Positions 8,833 to 16,550 of a stretch of 34,865 bases of DNA are shown here, one piece after another. The DNA is from an uncultured Caulobacterales bacterium (GTDB lineage: Bacteria; Pseudomonadota; Alphaproteobacteria; Caulobacterales; Caulobacteraceae), in the NCBI GenBank assembly GCA_903858685.1, contig CAIOJR010000102.1:1-34865 (forward strand). The letters run 5' to 3'. The translations under genes were made by a program, and so were the position numbers. The notes beneath the pieces were generated by a model. The model saw only the letters and a list, made by a program, of their open reading frames with translations, was not told the DNA's origin and ran no database searches. How positions within the stretch are numbered: the stretch's first letter is position 1; the number at the start of each line of letters is the position of its first letter.

Positions 8833-8855
8833 GGCCGGGCGCTGTGCGCCCGGCC
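8833..8855 (-). repeat. Intercistronic hairpin between the acyl-CoA ligase and transporter genes
   Basis: GGCCGGGCGC (8833-8842) and GCGCCCGGCC (8846-8855) form a perfect 10-bp GC-rich stem with a 3-nt loop. Neither side carries a T-run, so a classical Rho-independent terminator is unlikely. Lying inside an apparent operon, it may stabilise the upstream transcript or reduce expression of the distal transporter gene. Confidence 0.75.
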
Positions 8856-8867
8856 AGATGAAGCGGA

Positions 8868-10469
8868 TCAGCCGCCGAGCACGCTTTGCGCAAAACTGGT
8901 GGCGGACTTGTAGTCCGCCTTGCCATTGGGTGCGCGCAGGTTCACGTCGCCCGCCACGATACGCTTGGGCGACTTGTAGGGCGCCAGGTGCTGGCGCACA
9001 TGGTGGATAAGCCCGCTCTCGTCCAATGACTTGCCGGGATAGAGCCGCACCACGCCCGTCACCGACTGGCCCCATTTGGGATCGGGCAGGCCCACGACCA
9101 GGGCGTCTTCCACATCCGGATGGGTTTTCAGCGCTTCTTCCACCTCTTCGGGAAAGACCTTTTCGCCGGCCGTATTGATGCAGGCATTGCCCCGGCCCAG
9201 CAGGGTCAGGGTTCCGTCCGCTTCGACCACGCACCAGTCGCCGGGGATGGAATAGCGGTGGCCGTCGATCACGCGGAAGGTCCGGGCGGTCTTTTCCGGG
9301 TCCTTGTAATAGCCGACGGGGTTGGGCTGGCCCACCGCCACCAGTCCGCGCAAGCCGGAGCCGGGAAGAACCGGCTGGTCGTTTTCATCAAAGACCCTGG
9401 CTCGGTCGCCGAGCGCAAATTTGGCGGTCTGAATCTCACCGGCCGCCGTCATTAGCGAGGTTCCAAGACCCAGCGCTTCGGACGATGAAAATGCGTCGCC
9501 CAGTATGGCCTGAGGCATGTGCTTCAAAAGGGTGCGCTTGACCTCGATACTCCACATGACGCCAGAGGAGGTGACGCGCTGGACGCTGGACAGATCATAT
9601 TTGCCCGGCTCCCGTTCCAGGGCCTCGGCAATGGGGCGGGCGAAGGGGTCGCCGACAATGGTCAGGCTGGTCGCCTTCCAGCGATGGATGGCCTCCAGCA
9701 TCTCCACAGGATTGAAGTGAAGCTGCTCCAGAGTGATCACGGCCCCGCCGGACAACATGGCCGCGACGGCGGTCAGGAGGCCGGTGCCGTGCATCAGGGG
9801 CGGCGCAATGACCGAAAGGCCGCCAGGGCCGATCTCCTTGGTTGTTGTGATCAGTTCATCAAGGGTTTCCGGCACGGGTCCCAGAGCGCGCGCGGCGGAT
9901 AGGGTGATCTGGCGCAGATCGTTCTGGGTCCACATGACCCCCTTGGGCATCCCCGTCGTGCCGCCCGTATAGATGAACAGCATGTCGTCGGGGCTGCGGT
10001 CTATGCCCAGAGGCGAGCCGTCGCCTGTTTCGCACAGGGTCTCGAAGCTTTCTGAAAAAGGCGCGCCTTCGCCTACCTCGACAAAGGTCTTCACCTTGGT
10101 CAGGCGGTCGCGGATCTGGTTGATATTGTCGCGGAACTCGCGGCCATAGACGACGGTCTGGGCGTCGGAATTGTCGAAGATGTAGAACACCTCGTCAGGT
10201 GTGTAGCGATAATTGACGTTCACATGGACCAGCCGTCCCTTGAAACAGGCCGCCAGGGTTTCGCAATATTCGGGACGGTTGTGCATGTAGAAGGCGACCT
10301 TGTCGCCGGGCTGGGCGCCGCGTTTGATGAGGGCGCGCGCCAGATTATTGGATCGGCGGTCGGCCTGTCCCTGAGTGATCACCCGATCGCCATGGATATA
10401 GGCGGGCGCGTCTTGCGGGAGGACGGTGGCGAGACCGTCCATGATGTCGCCGAAGTTCCACTGGAACAT
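8868..10469 (-). CDS. Acyl-CoA synthetase, FadD19-like (AMP-forming)
   Basis: The 533-residue ANL-superfamily ligase activates a carboxylic acid to its CoA thioester via an acyl-adenylate. It has the P-loop YTGGTTGMPKG at residues 167-177, a hinge/adenylate region GRGNACINTAGEKVFPEEVE in the C-terminal third, and a C-terminal Lys-containing segment RAPNGKADYK. The N-terminus (FGDIMDGLATVLPQDAPAYI) and the INTAGEKVFPEEVE signature resemble the FadD19 subgroup that activates branched steroid side chains in actinobacteria. I chose the ATG at 10469 because GGAGGA lies 11 nt upstream; the alternative TTG at 10478 is only 2 nt from it. The gene sits in an operon with a paired acyl-CoA dehydrogenase, which fits a beta-oxidation role. 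Confidence 0.88.
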   Translation of the reverse strand: MFQWNFGDIMDGLATVLPQDAPAYIHGDRVITQGQADRRSNNLARALIKRGAQPGDKVAFYMHNRPEYCETLAACFKGRLVHVNVNYRYTPDEVFYIFDNSDAQTVVYGREFRDNINQIRDRLTKVKTFVEVGEGAPFSESFETLCETGDGSPLGIDRSPDDMLFIYTGGTTGMPKGVMWTQNDLRQITLSAARALGPVPETLDELITTTKEIGPGGLSVIAPPLMHGTGLLTAVAAMLSGGAVITLEQLHFNPVEMLEAIHRWKATSLTIVGDPFARPIAEALEREPGKYDLSSVQRVTSSGVMWSIEVKRTLLKHMPQAILGDAFSSSEALGLGTSLMTAAGEIQTAKFALGDRARVFDENDQPVLPGSGLRGLVAVGQPNPVGYYKDPEKTARTFRVIDGHRYSIPGDWCVVEADGTLTLLGRGNACINTAGEKVFPEEVEEALKTHPDVEDALVVGLPDPKWGQSVTGVVRLYPGKSLDESGLIHHVRQHLAPYKSPKRIVAGDVNLRAPNGKADYKSATSFAQSVLGG

Positions 10470-10560
10470 GATGGTCAATTTCCTCCAGACCGAAGTTCTG
10501 CCCCAACGTCGCGCATCGAGGTCGTTTGTTCTTGTTCTTCAGGCGCAGACTAACGCGTCT

Positions 10561-11652
10561 TTATGCATCGATGAAACCCTGCATGACCGCCGCTTCGCGC
10601 CTTAAACGCTCCGGTGCGCCCAGCAATTGCCGGTTCAGTCCGATCCGCTTGAACAGATAGTGCAGGCCCAGCAGGTCCGTGATGCCAATGCCGCCGAACA
10701 CTTCTGTCGATGTGCGCGCGACAAAGCGGCCAATTTCCGACAAATGCGCCTTGGCGTGGGCGGCGGTGAGCGAGGCCTCGTCCGGCAGGGCGTCCTGTGC
10801 ATAGCCCGCATACCAGATCAGGGCGCGGCAGGGCTCAAGCTCCGCCGCCATTTCGGCGCACATGTGTTTCACCGCCTGATAGGAGCCGATGACCCGGCCA
10901 AATTGCTGGCGTTCCTTGGCATAGGCGACCGCGCGATCGATCATGCGTTGCGCAGCGCCCAAAGTGTCCGCCGCCAGCAGAACACGACCTGCATCGCGCA
11001 TCCGGATCAATGTGTTGGCGACATCGCCCTGATCGACCGGCTCGGACGGCGTGTCCTTGAAGGTCAGTTCAGCGATGGAGCGCGTCCGGTCGATACTGGT
11101 CAGGGCGGTTTGGGTCAGACCTGTGGCATTGGCCGTCACCAGGTGCAGGCCGCCGGCGCGGTCGGCCACGATGAAGGCGTCCGCCGTGGCGGCGTCCAGC
11201 GCAAACAGCGCCTTGCCGTTCAGCATACCCTGGGATGCGGACACGCCGGCGTCCATCCGCGCGCCGCTGGCGAACTCGGACAGGGCGAGGCCCAGCACCG
11301 TCTTTCCGGATGCAATCCCCGGCAGCCAGGCGAGCTTTTGCGACTCGCTTCCGGACAGGCTGAGCGCAAGACCCGCCAGAACCGGACCAATATAGGGAAC
11401 AGGGGCTGCGTGGCGGCCCAGCACCTCGGCCAGAAGGGCGGCGTCCAGTACGCCAAGGCCAAGTCCGCCATAGGCTTCAGGAACCAGCACGGCGGGCGCG
11501 CCAAGCTCGGCCACTGCGGCGGCGATGTCAGGCGCGAGCGGGGTCGGCTGATCAGCGACGGCCCGGATGCGGTCGAGCGGCGCGACGCGTTCCAGCGTGC
11601 GATCCAGACTTTCCTGCATCTGGATCTGATCATGGGTGAGGGCGAATTCCAT
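10561..11652 (-). CDS. Acyl-CoA dehydrogenase, small/partner subunit
   Basis: The 363-residue flavoprotein-family protein keeps the acyl-CoA dehydrogenase C-terminal helical domain (KERQQFGRVIGSYQAVKHMC, then VFGGIGITDLLGLHYLFKRI). Its middle domain is short and eroded (GLALSEFASGARMDAGVSAS), and the usual GGT-type FAD motif near the end is missing. Such divergent partners occur in heterotetrameric dehydrogenases, for example the paired FadE enzymes of steroid side-chain oxidation, where only one subunit type supplies the catalytic residue. It starts 14 nt after the stop of the other acyl-CoA dehydrogenase gene, with GAGGGAG upstream of ATG at 11652, so paired assembly is likely but inferred. 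Confidence 0.87.
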   Translation of the reverse strand: MEFALTHDQIQMQESLDRTLERVAPLDRIRAVADQPTPLAPDIAAAVAELGAPAVLVPEAYGGLGLGVLDAALLAEVLGRHAAPVPYIGPVLAGLALSLSGSESQKLAWLPGIASGKTVLGLALSEFASGARMDAGVSASQGMLNGKALFALDAATADAFIVADRAGGLHLVTANATGLTQTALTSIDRTRSIAELTFKDTPSEPVDQGDVANTLIRMRDAGRVLLAADTLGAAQRMIDRAVAYAKERQQFGRVIGSYQAVKHMCAEMAAELEPCRALIWYAGYAQDALPDEASLTAAHAKAHLSEIGRFVARTSTEVFGGIGITDLLGLHYLFKRIGLNRQLLGAPERLRREAAVMQGFIDA

Positions 11653-11666
11653 GCTGATGTGCTCCC

Positions 11667-12869
11667 TCAGGCTCTGGCCGACACGGGGGCGAGTTTCGGT
11701 TCGCGGGGCATGTCGAGGCCGCGCTCGGAGATAATGTTCTTTTGAATCTGGGCCGTGCCGCCGCCAATGATCAGTCCCAGATCGAACATGTAGCGATGTT
11801 GCCAGACCCCGCCGTCGCGCTCATGCGGGCTGCCGTGGTAGAGCACGCCCAGTTCGCCCATCACATCAATGGCCAGGGCCGCAAGCTGGTGGTTCAGTTC
11901 GCAGCCCTGAAGCTTGACGATCAGGCCCGCCATGCCGGGTGCTTCGCCTTTCAGCGCCGAGGTCAGGATGCGCATCCCGTTGAACTGCATGGACATGACC
12001 CGCGCCTGAAGCTGCATCAGACGGTCGAGATAGAGCGGATTGTCCATCACCCGGTGTCCGTCCAGTTGCTCGGTCTTCATCAGGTCAATGATGGCTTTCA
12101 GCCGGGACAGGGCCGCATTCGGATCGCCCAGCATGCCGCGTTCATGCTTCAGGGTGGCGTTGGCGACAAACCAGCCCTGACCGCGCGCGCCCACAATCTG
12201 GGTTTTGGGAACCTTGACATCGGTGAAGAAGACCTCGTTGAACTCCGCCCCGCCCGTCATGGTTTTCAGGGGGCGGACCTCGATGCCGGGGCTCTTCATG
12301 GAGAAGGTCAGATAGCTGATGCCCTGATGTTTGGGCGCATCGGGCTCGGTCCGCACCAGACAGAAGATCATGTCGGCGGCGTGGGCGGTCGAGGTCCAGA
12401 TCTTCTGGCCATTGATGATGAAGTTCTCGCCGTCATCATCGGCGCGCGTCTTCAGCGAGGCCAGGTCCGATCCGGCGCCGGGCTCTGAATAGCCCTGACA
12501 CCAGACCATTTCGCCTTGCAGGGTGGGGGCGATGAAGGCCTGCTTCTGCTCCTCGGTCCCCAGTTCCAGAAGGGTTGGGACGAGCATGGATATGCCCTGA
12601 TTGGCCAGCCCGCCGGGCAGGCTGTATTCGGCGAACACCTCAGCGATGATGCGGGACTTCAGAATGTCTGGCGCAGCGCCGAACCCGCCATAGGCGGCGG
12701 GGATGGTTCGCGCAGCATAGCCGTGGGCGATGAGCAGCTTTTGCCAGACGATCTGTTCTGACGTCGGTCGGTGGCCGGTGCGCTTGGGCGCCAGATGACG
12801 ATGGGCTTCGGCAAAGGCGCGAACCTCTTCACGAAACGCCGCATACTGGGCGTCATACGCCAGATCCAT
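11667..12869 (-). CDS. Acyl-CoA dehydrogenase, large subunit
   Basis: The 400-residue protein has a full acyl-CoA dehydrogenase layout: N-terminal helical domain, middle beta-domain with QGYSEPGAGSDLASLKTRA (acyl-CoA/FAD contacts) and INGQKIWTSTAHAADMIFCL, and a C-terminal domain ending GLIIGGGTAQIQKNIISERG (FAD-binding loop). It introduces a C2-C3 double bond into an acyl-CoA and passes electrons to ETF. The ATG at 12869 is preferred over a longer start because AGGGAGAG lies 7 nt upstream. It is the first gene of the operon (dehydrogenase, partner dehydrogenase, ligase, transporter) and faces the SDR gene across 156 nt. Confidence 0.9.
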   Translation of the reverse strand: MDLAYDAQYAAFREEVRAFAEAHRHLAPKRTGHRPTSEQIVWQKLLIAHGYAARTIPAAYGGFGAAPDILKSRIIAEVFAEYSLPGGLANQGISMLVPTLLELGTEEQKQAFIAPTLQGEMVWCQGYSEPGAGSDLASLKTRADDDGENFIINGQKIWTSTAHAADMIFCLVRTEPDAPKHQGISYLTFSMKSPGIEVRPLKTMTGGAEFNEVFFTDVKVPKTQIVGARGQGWFVANATLKHERGMLGDPNAALSRLKAIIDLMKTEQLDGHRVMDNPLYLDRLMQLQARVMSMQFNGMRILTSALKGEAPGMAGLIVKLQGCELNHQLAALAIDVMGELGVLYHGSPHERDGGVWQHRYMFDLGLIIGGGTAQIQKNIISERGLDMPREPKLAPVSARA

Positions 12870-13025
12870 ACCGCTTCTCTCCCTTATCATTGATCCAAGA
12901 GTAGCTCAGAGATTGGCCACGTCTAATGCAATCTTGCCATTGCCGTTGCGGCAGGCGCGCATTTCGTTGACAAGTCCGGGGTCGGGGCGCGAGCCTCCCC
13001 CGGCGCATTGGAGGCCAGAGACCGG

Positions 13026-13835
13026 ATGCCAAGCCCTGCGGGTGAACGTCCATTGGCGCTGATCACCGGCGCTTCGTCGGGCATGGGGGCGGTGTTTGCG
13101 CGCCGGTTGGCGGCGCGCGGCCTCGACGTGGCGCTGGTCGCCAGGCGACGGGACCGGCTGGAAGCTCTGGCCGGCGAGTTGACGAACAGCTTCGGCGTGA
13201 GCGCCATCGTGATCGTCGCCGACCTGTCCTTGTCCGATGCCCATCTTCCGGTGATGGCGGCGCTGGAGGGGCGCGGCGTGGACGTGCTGGTCAATAATGC
13301 GGGCTATAGTCTTGCGGCCAACTATGCCGATCTGGACTGGGCGGCGCAGCGCGACTGCGTGATGACGCTGGTGGTGGCGGTCTGCGGCCTCACTCACGCG
13401 GTCCTGCCGCATATGCTGGGGCGCGGGGCGGGGCGGATCATCACGGTGAGCTCTCTATTGGCGCTCAGCCAGGGCGGGGCGGGCCACACCGTCTATCCGG
13501 CGGCCAAGAGCTTTGTGCTGAAGTTCATGCTGTCGCTGGATGCGGAGTTGCGCGCGCGCGGCGTGCGTGTGACCTGCATCCTGCCCGGCTCCACCGATAG
13601 CGAGTTTCAGAGCGCGAACGGGACGAAGGACGCCATGTCGGGCATGCCCAAGCCCTTCATCGCCTCGCCGGAACAGGTGGTGGATGCGGCCTTGGCCGCC
13701 AGCGACGCCGGGCGCTTGGTGGTCATTCCGGGCTGGTATAATCGTCTGGCGGCGCTGGCCTTCAAACTGGCGCCCGATGGCTTCATTCGCTGGATTTCCG
13801 CCAGCGCGTCTGCGCGTTTCGCCAAGGGAGAATAG
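13026..13835 (+). CDS. Short-chain dehydrogenase/reductase (SDR)
   Basis: The 269-residue classical SDR has the cofactor motif TGASSGMG near the N-terminus, an Arg-rich segment after beta-2 (ARRRDRLEAL) suggesting NADP preference, NNAG, and the catalytic Ser/YxxxK set (VSSLLALSQ, then YPAAK). The C-terminal variable region (IRWISASASARFAKGE) resembles DltE-like or steroid-active SDRs of unknown substrate. The ATG at 13026 has GGAGG 11 nt upstream; an earlier TTG at 13008 would overlap that site. It is followed after 3 nt by the GMC oxidoreductase gene and diverges from the acyl-CoA dehydrogenase operon, so all may serve one catabolic route. Confidence 0.9.
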   Translation: MPSPAGERPLALITGASSGMGAVFARRLAARGLDVALVARRRDRLEALAGELTNSFGVSAIVIVADLSLSDAHLPVMAALEGRGVDVLVNNAGYSLAANYADLDWAAQRDCVMTLVVAVCGLTHAVLPHMLGRGAGRIITVSSLLALSQGGAGHTVYPAAKSFVLKFMLSLDAELRARGVRVTCILPGSTDSEFQSANGTKDAMSGMPKPFIASPEQVVDAALAASDAGRLVVIPGWYNRLAALAFKLAPDGFIRWISASASARFAKGE

Positions 13836-13838
13836 GGT

Positions 13839-15404
13839 TTGGCCTCTCATTATGATGTGGTGATCATCGGATCTGGCGCCGGCGGCGCGACCCTGGCCCA
13901 TTCCCTGGCTCAGTCGGGCAAATCTATCCTTATCCTTGAGCGCGGGGAAATCTTGCCCGTCGAAGCGGACAACTGGTCCTCCAAGGCCGTCTTTGTCGAG
14001 CGCAAGTACCGCACACGCGAACAGTGGCTGGACAAGTCGGGCAAACCCTTCATCCCCAACACCCATTACTGGGCGGGGGGCAACACTACCTTCTACGGCG
14101 CTGCCCTGATGCGCATGAAGAAGCGCGATTTTGAAGTGGTGCAGCACAAGGGCGGGGTGTCGCCTGCCTGGGCGCTCGACTATGCGGCCATGGCGCCCTG
14201 GTACCAGAAGGCCGAACTGTTGTGGGAGGTGCATGGCCAGCGCGGCGTCGATCCCAATGACCAGCCGAGCGATCCGCCGTTTCCCTTTCCGCCGCTGGTC
14301 AATGATCCGGGCGTGGCGCAATTGGAGGCCCATTTTCAGAAGATCGGCTGGACGCCCTCGCCCCTGCCCTTGGGCATCCGGCGAAACGATTTCGATCCGG
14401 CTCTGGCGCCGTGCATCCGGTGCAAGACCTGCGGCGGCTATCCCTGCCAGGTGCTGGCTAAGGTCGATGCACGCACCGCCGTGCTGAATCCGGCCTGTGC
14501 TCAGGCCAATGTCACGCTCCTGACGGGTCGTCTCGCAACGCGGATTGAGACCGACGCCTCCGGTCGCACCGCCACGGCGGTGATCACGACGGGCGTGCAG
14601 GGTGAGGAGCGGTTCAGCGGCGACATCATCGTCACCGCCGCCGGCGCCGCCAATTCCGCCGCCCTGTGGCTGAAGTCCGCCAACGCCGCTCACCCGACGG
14701 GGCTGGCCAATGGGTCAGATCAGGTCGGGCGCAACTACATGTTCCACATCACCTCAGCCGTCATTGCCCTGGCGCTGGAGCCGTTCGATGCAAGCTTCCC
14801 CAAGACGCTCTGCGTCAACGACTTCTATTTCGGCGAGCCGGACGGCTCCTACGGCTATCCGATGGGCCAGATTCAGATGCTGGAATACATGTCCGGCCAG
14901 ACGATCGAGGGCCAGGTGGCGGATATGGTCTCCCCCGCACTGATCCCTGATGTCTTCTCCGACGCGCTGGCGCACCACATGGTGGCGTTTCTCGCCATGT
15001 CTGAGGATCTGCCCAGTCCGGACAACCGGGTCACGGTCGAACCGGACGGCCAGATCCGCTTAAGCTACACCTTCGGCGATCTGGAGGCGCATAACCGACT
15101 GGTGAAGCGGCTGCGTCAGGGGCTGGACGGGTTTGTCTCCAACCACCACGTCCTGTCGGGTCATCATTTCGAAGTGGATGAACTTCTGCCGCTCTATGGC
15201 ACGGCCCACCAGTCGGGAACGCTGCGTTATGGCGTTGATCCGGCCAGTTCGGTGCTCGACGCGAACTGCAGGGCGCATGAGGTCGATAATCTCTATGCGG
15301 TGGATTCCAGCTTCTTCTGCTCTTCTTCCGCCGTGAATCCCACCCTGACCATCGTGGCCAATGCGCTTCGCGTGGCTGAGCATTTGAAGGAGAGGCTGGG
15401 CTAG
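13839..15404 (+). CDS. GMC-family FAD oxidoreductase
   Basis: The 521-residue glucose-methanol-choline oxidoreductase oxidises an alcohol with FAD. It starts at TTG 13839, with AAGGGAG eight bases upstream inside the SDR gene's end. The N-terminal Rossmann motif is VVIIGSGAGGATLAHSLAQSG, followed by the WAGGNTTFYGAALMR segment. The C-terminus has AVDSSFFCSSSAVNPTLTIV, where the family active site normally carries His/Asn. A cysteine group CIRCKTCGGYPC lies around residues 190-201. It could bind a metal or form disulfides, and similar motifs occur in a bacterial GMC subgroup. It is adjacent to the SDR gene, and its stop overlaps the convergent DMT transporter gene by 4 nt. The substrate is unknown; a hydroxylated lipid would fit its neighbours. 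Confidence 0.9.
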   Translation: MASHYDVVIIGSGAGGATLAHSLAQSGKSILILERGEILPVEADNWSSKAVFVERKYRTREQWLDKSGKPFIPNTHYWAGGNTTFYGAALMRMKKRDFEVVQHKGGVSPAWALDYAAMAPWYQKAELLWEVHGQRGVDPNDQPSDPPFPFPPLVNDPGVAQLEAHFQKIGWTPSPLPLGIRRNDFDPALAPCIRCKTCGGYPCQVLAKVDARTAVLNPACAQANVTLLTGRLATRIETDASGRTATAVITTGVQGEERFSGDIIVTAAGAANSAALWLKSANAAHPTGLANGSDQVGRNYMFHITSAVIALALEPFDASFPKTLCVNDFYFGEPDGSYGYPMGQIQMLEYMSGQTIEGQVADMVSPALIPDVFSDALAHHMVAFLAMSEDLPSPDNRVTVEPDGQIRLSYTFGDLEAHNRLVKRLRQGLDGFVSNHHVLSGHHFEVDELLPLYGTAHQSGTLRYGVDPASSVLDANCRAHEVDNLYAVDSSFFCSSSAVNPTLTIVANALRVAEHLKERLG

Positions 15405-16300
15405 ACACCCACCTCTGCGCTGGGCTGATGGTTGCGCTCATGCCAGGCCGAGGTGATGCAGCCCAGAACGATCAGGGCTGCGCCGCCAAGGGTGGAGAGG
15501 GTGACCGGTTCCCGGAACATCACAAAACCAAACAGCGCGGCCCAGATGAAGGCGGTGTATTCCAGCACCACCAGCACCTTGGCCTCCGCCCGCGCATAGG
15601 CCCAGGACAGGGTGATAAAGGCGGCGGACGCAAAGACGGCGCTGGCGAGGATCTGCGGGGCGGCGGCCAGCGTGGGCAGGCGGCCGAACATGGGCGCGAA
15701 CAGGCTGAGGCACAGGGCCATGACCAGGGATCCGAAAAAGGCGCTTTCCTCCGGCTCTGCCAACTGCGCCTGCTGGCGCTGAAGGATCAGATTATAACCA
15801 TAGGCCACCGCCGAGAACAGAATGGCCACGACGCCCCGGATCGAGTCCGGACTATGCGGCGCGCCGAGGCGACCGGCCATGATCACCACTACGCCCAATA
15901 ATCCGATGACAGACGATATGACGGCCCAGCGGGTGACGCGTTCGCCTAAAAGGACAGCGGCCAGATAGAGGGTGATCAGTGGCGCGATGAAGGACAGAGC
16001 GATGCCCTCGGCCAGAGGCACCCGCGCCACGCCCCAGAAAAAGCTCACCACCAGCAGGGCCGCCACCGCGCCGCGCAGACCATGCACCTTCAGTACGGCG
16101 ACGCCCGGCCAGCGCGGTCGACGGAAGATCAGCAGGGCGCCGGTCATGACCGCCCCCGCCCAGGCCCGCCAGAGCGCGGCGTTATAGGCGCCGATCTGGA
16201 TGGACAGGCCCTTCATCAGGGCGTCCATCACCGAATAGAGCGCAATGCCCAGTCCGGCGATGGCGAAGGCAGTGGCGTGGGACGTGGGGCGGGCGCTCAT
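15401..16300 (-). CDS. EamA/DMT-superfamily transporter
   Basis: The 299-residue protein has about ten hydrophobic segments in two EamA repeats, for example FAIAGLGIALYSVMDALMKG at the N-terminus and the second-repeat segment VLEYTAFIWAALFGFVMFRE. DMT proteins of this class export or exchange metabolites at the inner membrane; the substrate cannot be told from sequence. The gene begins 31 nt after the stop of fdsD on the same strand, close enough for read-through from the formate dehydrogenase operon. Its end overlaps the GMC gene by 4 nt. Confidence 0.88.
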   Translation of the reverse strand: MSARPTSHATAFAIAGLGIALYSVMDALMKGLSIQIGAYNAALWRAWAGAVMTGALLIFRRPRWPGVAVLKVHGLRGAVAALLVVSFFWGVARVPLAEGIALSFIAPLITLYLAAVLLGERVTRWAVISSVIGLLGVVVIMAGRLGAPHSPDSIRGVVAILFSAVAYGYNLILQRQQAQLAEPEESAFFGSLVMALCLSLFAPMFGRLPTLAAAPQILASAVFASAAFITLSWAYARAEAKVLVVLEYTAFIWAALFGFVMFREPVTLSTLGGAALIVLGCITSAWHERNHQPSAEVGV

Positions 16301-16331
16301 GCCCGACCTATAGGATGTTGCAGCGCGCGGG

Positions 16332-16550
16332 TCACTTCAGACGATGCATCGCGTCCGAGGCAATCGGGCTGAGCCTTTGCGCCTCGCCCGCCGCGATCAT
16401 GTCCAACAGGTCGCGGCGCATGCGCGGGGCCCAGAAGTCCTTGATGTGCTGCGCTGTGTCTCGCGCGGCCAGATCGGGCGCGCCCTGAGACTGGAAAAAC
16501 GTCGCGATCTGGTTGGCCATGGTGATCAGGGTCTCGCGGGTCTGGCTCAT
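16332..16550 (-). CDS. fdsD: Formate dehydrogenase delta subunit
   Basis: The 72-residue protein matches the small FdsD subunit that helps assembly or stability of NAD-dependent Mo/W formate dehydrogenases. The core is TMANQIATFFQ, then QHIKDFWAPRMRRDLLDMIA. Its ATG overlaps the fdsA stop by 4 nt (ATGA), so the two are translationally coupled. Its position as the last fds gene is the usual order fdsG-fdsB-fdsA-(fdhD)-fdsD; here fdhD lies elsewhere, divergent from fdsG. Confidence 0.92.
   Translation of the reverse strand: MSQTRETLITMANQIATFFQSQGAPDLAARDTAQHIKDFWAPRMRRDLLDMIAAGEAQRLSPIASDAMHRLK

Noticed and set aside
10627-11745. Plus-strand open frame opposite the second acyl-CoA dehydrogenase
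   Set aside because: It is a composition-driven shadow; the minus-strand gene is clearly the coding one.
12967-13003. TTGACA (12967-12972) and a CCGGGG/CCCCGG dyad upstream of the SDR gene as a promoter and attenuator
   Set aside because: No matching -10 element at proper spacing is visible and the dyad is short in GC-rich DNA, so I do not list it as a feature.
13455-14693. Minus-strand open frame across the SDR and GMC genes
   Set aside because: Both plus-strand genes have intact family motifs over the same bases; the minus-strand translation is Gly/Arg/His-rich without a domain.
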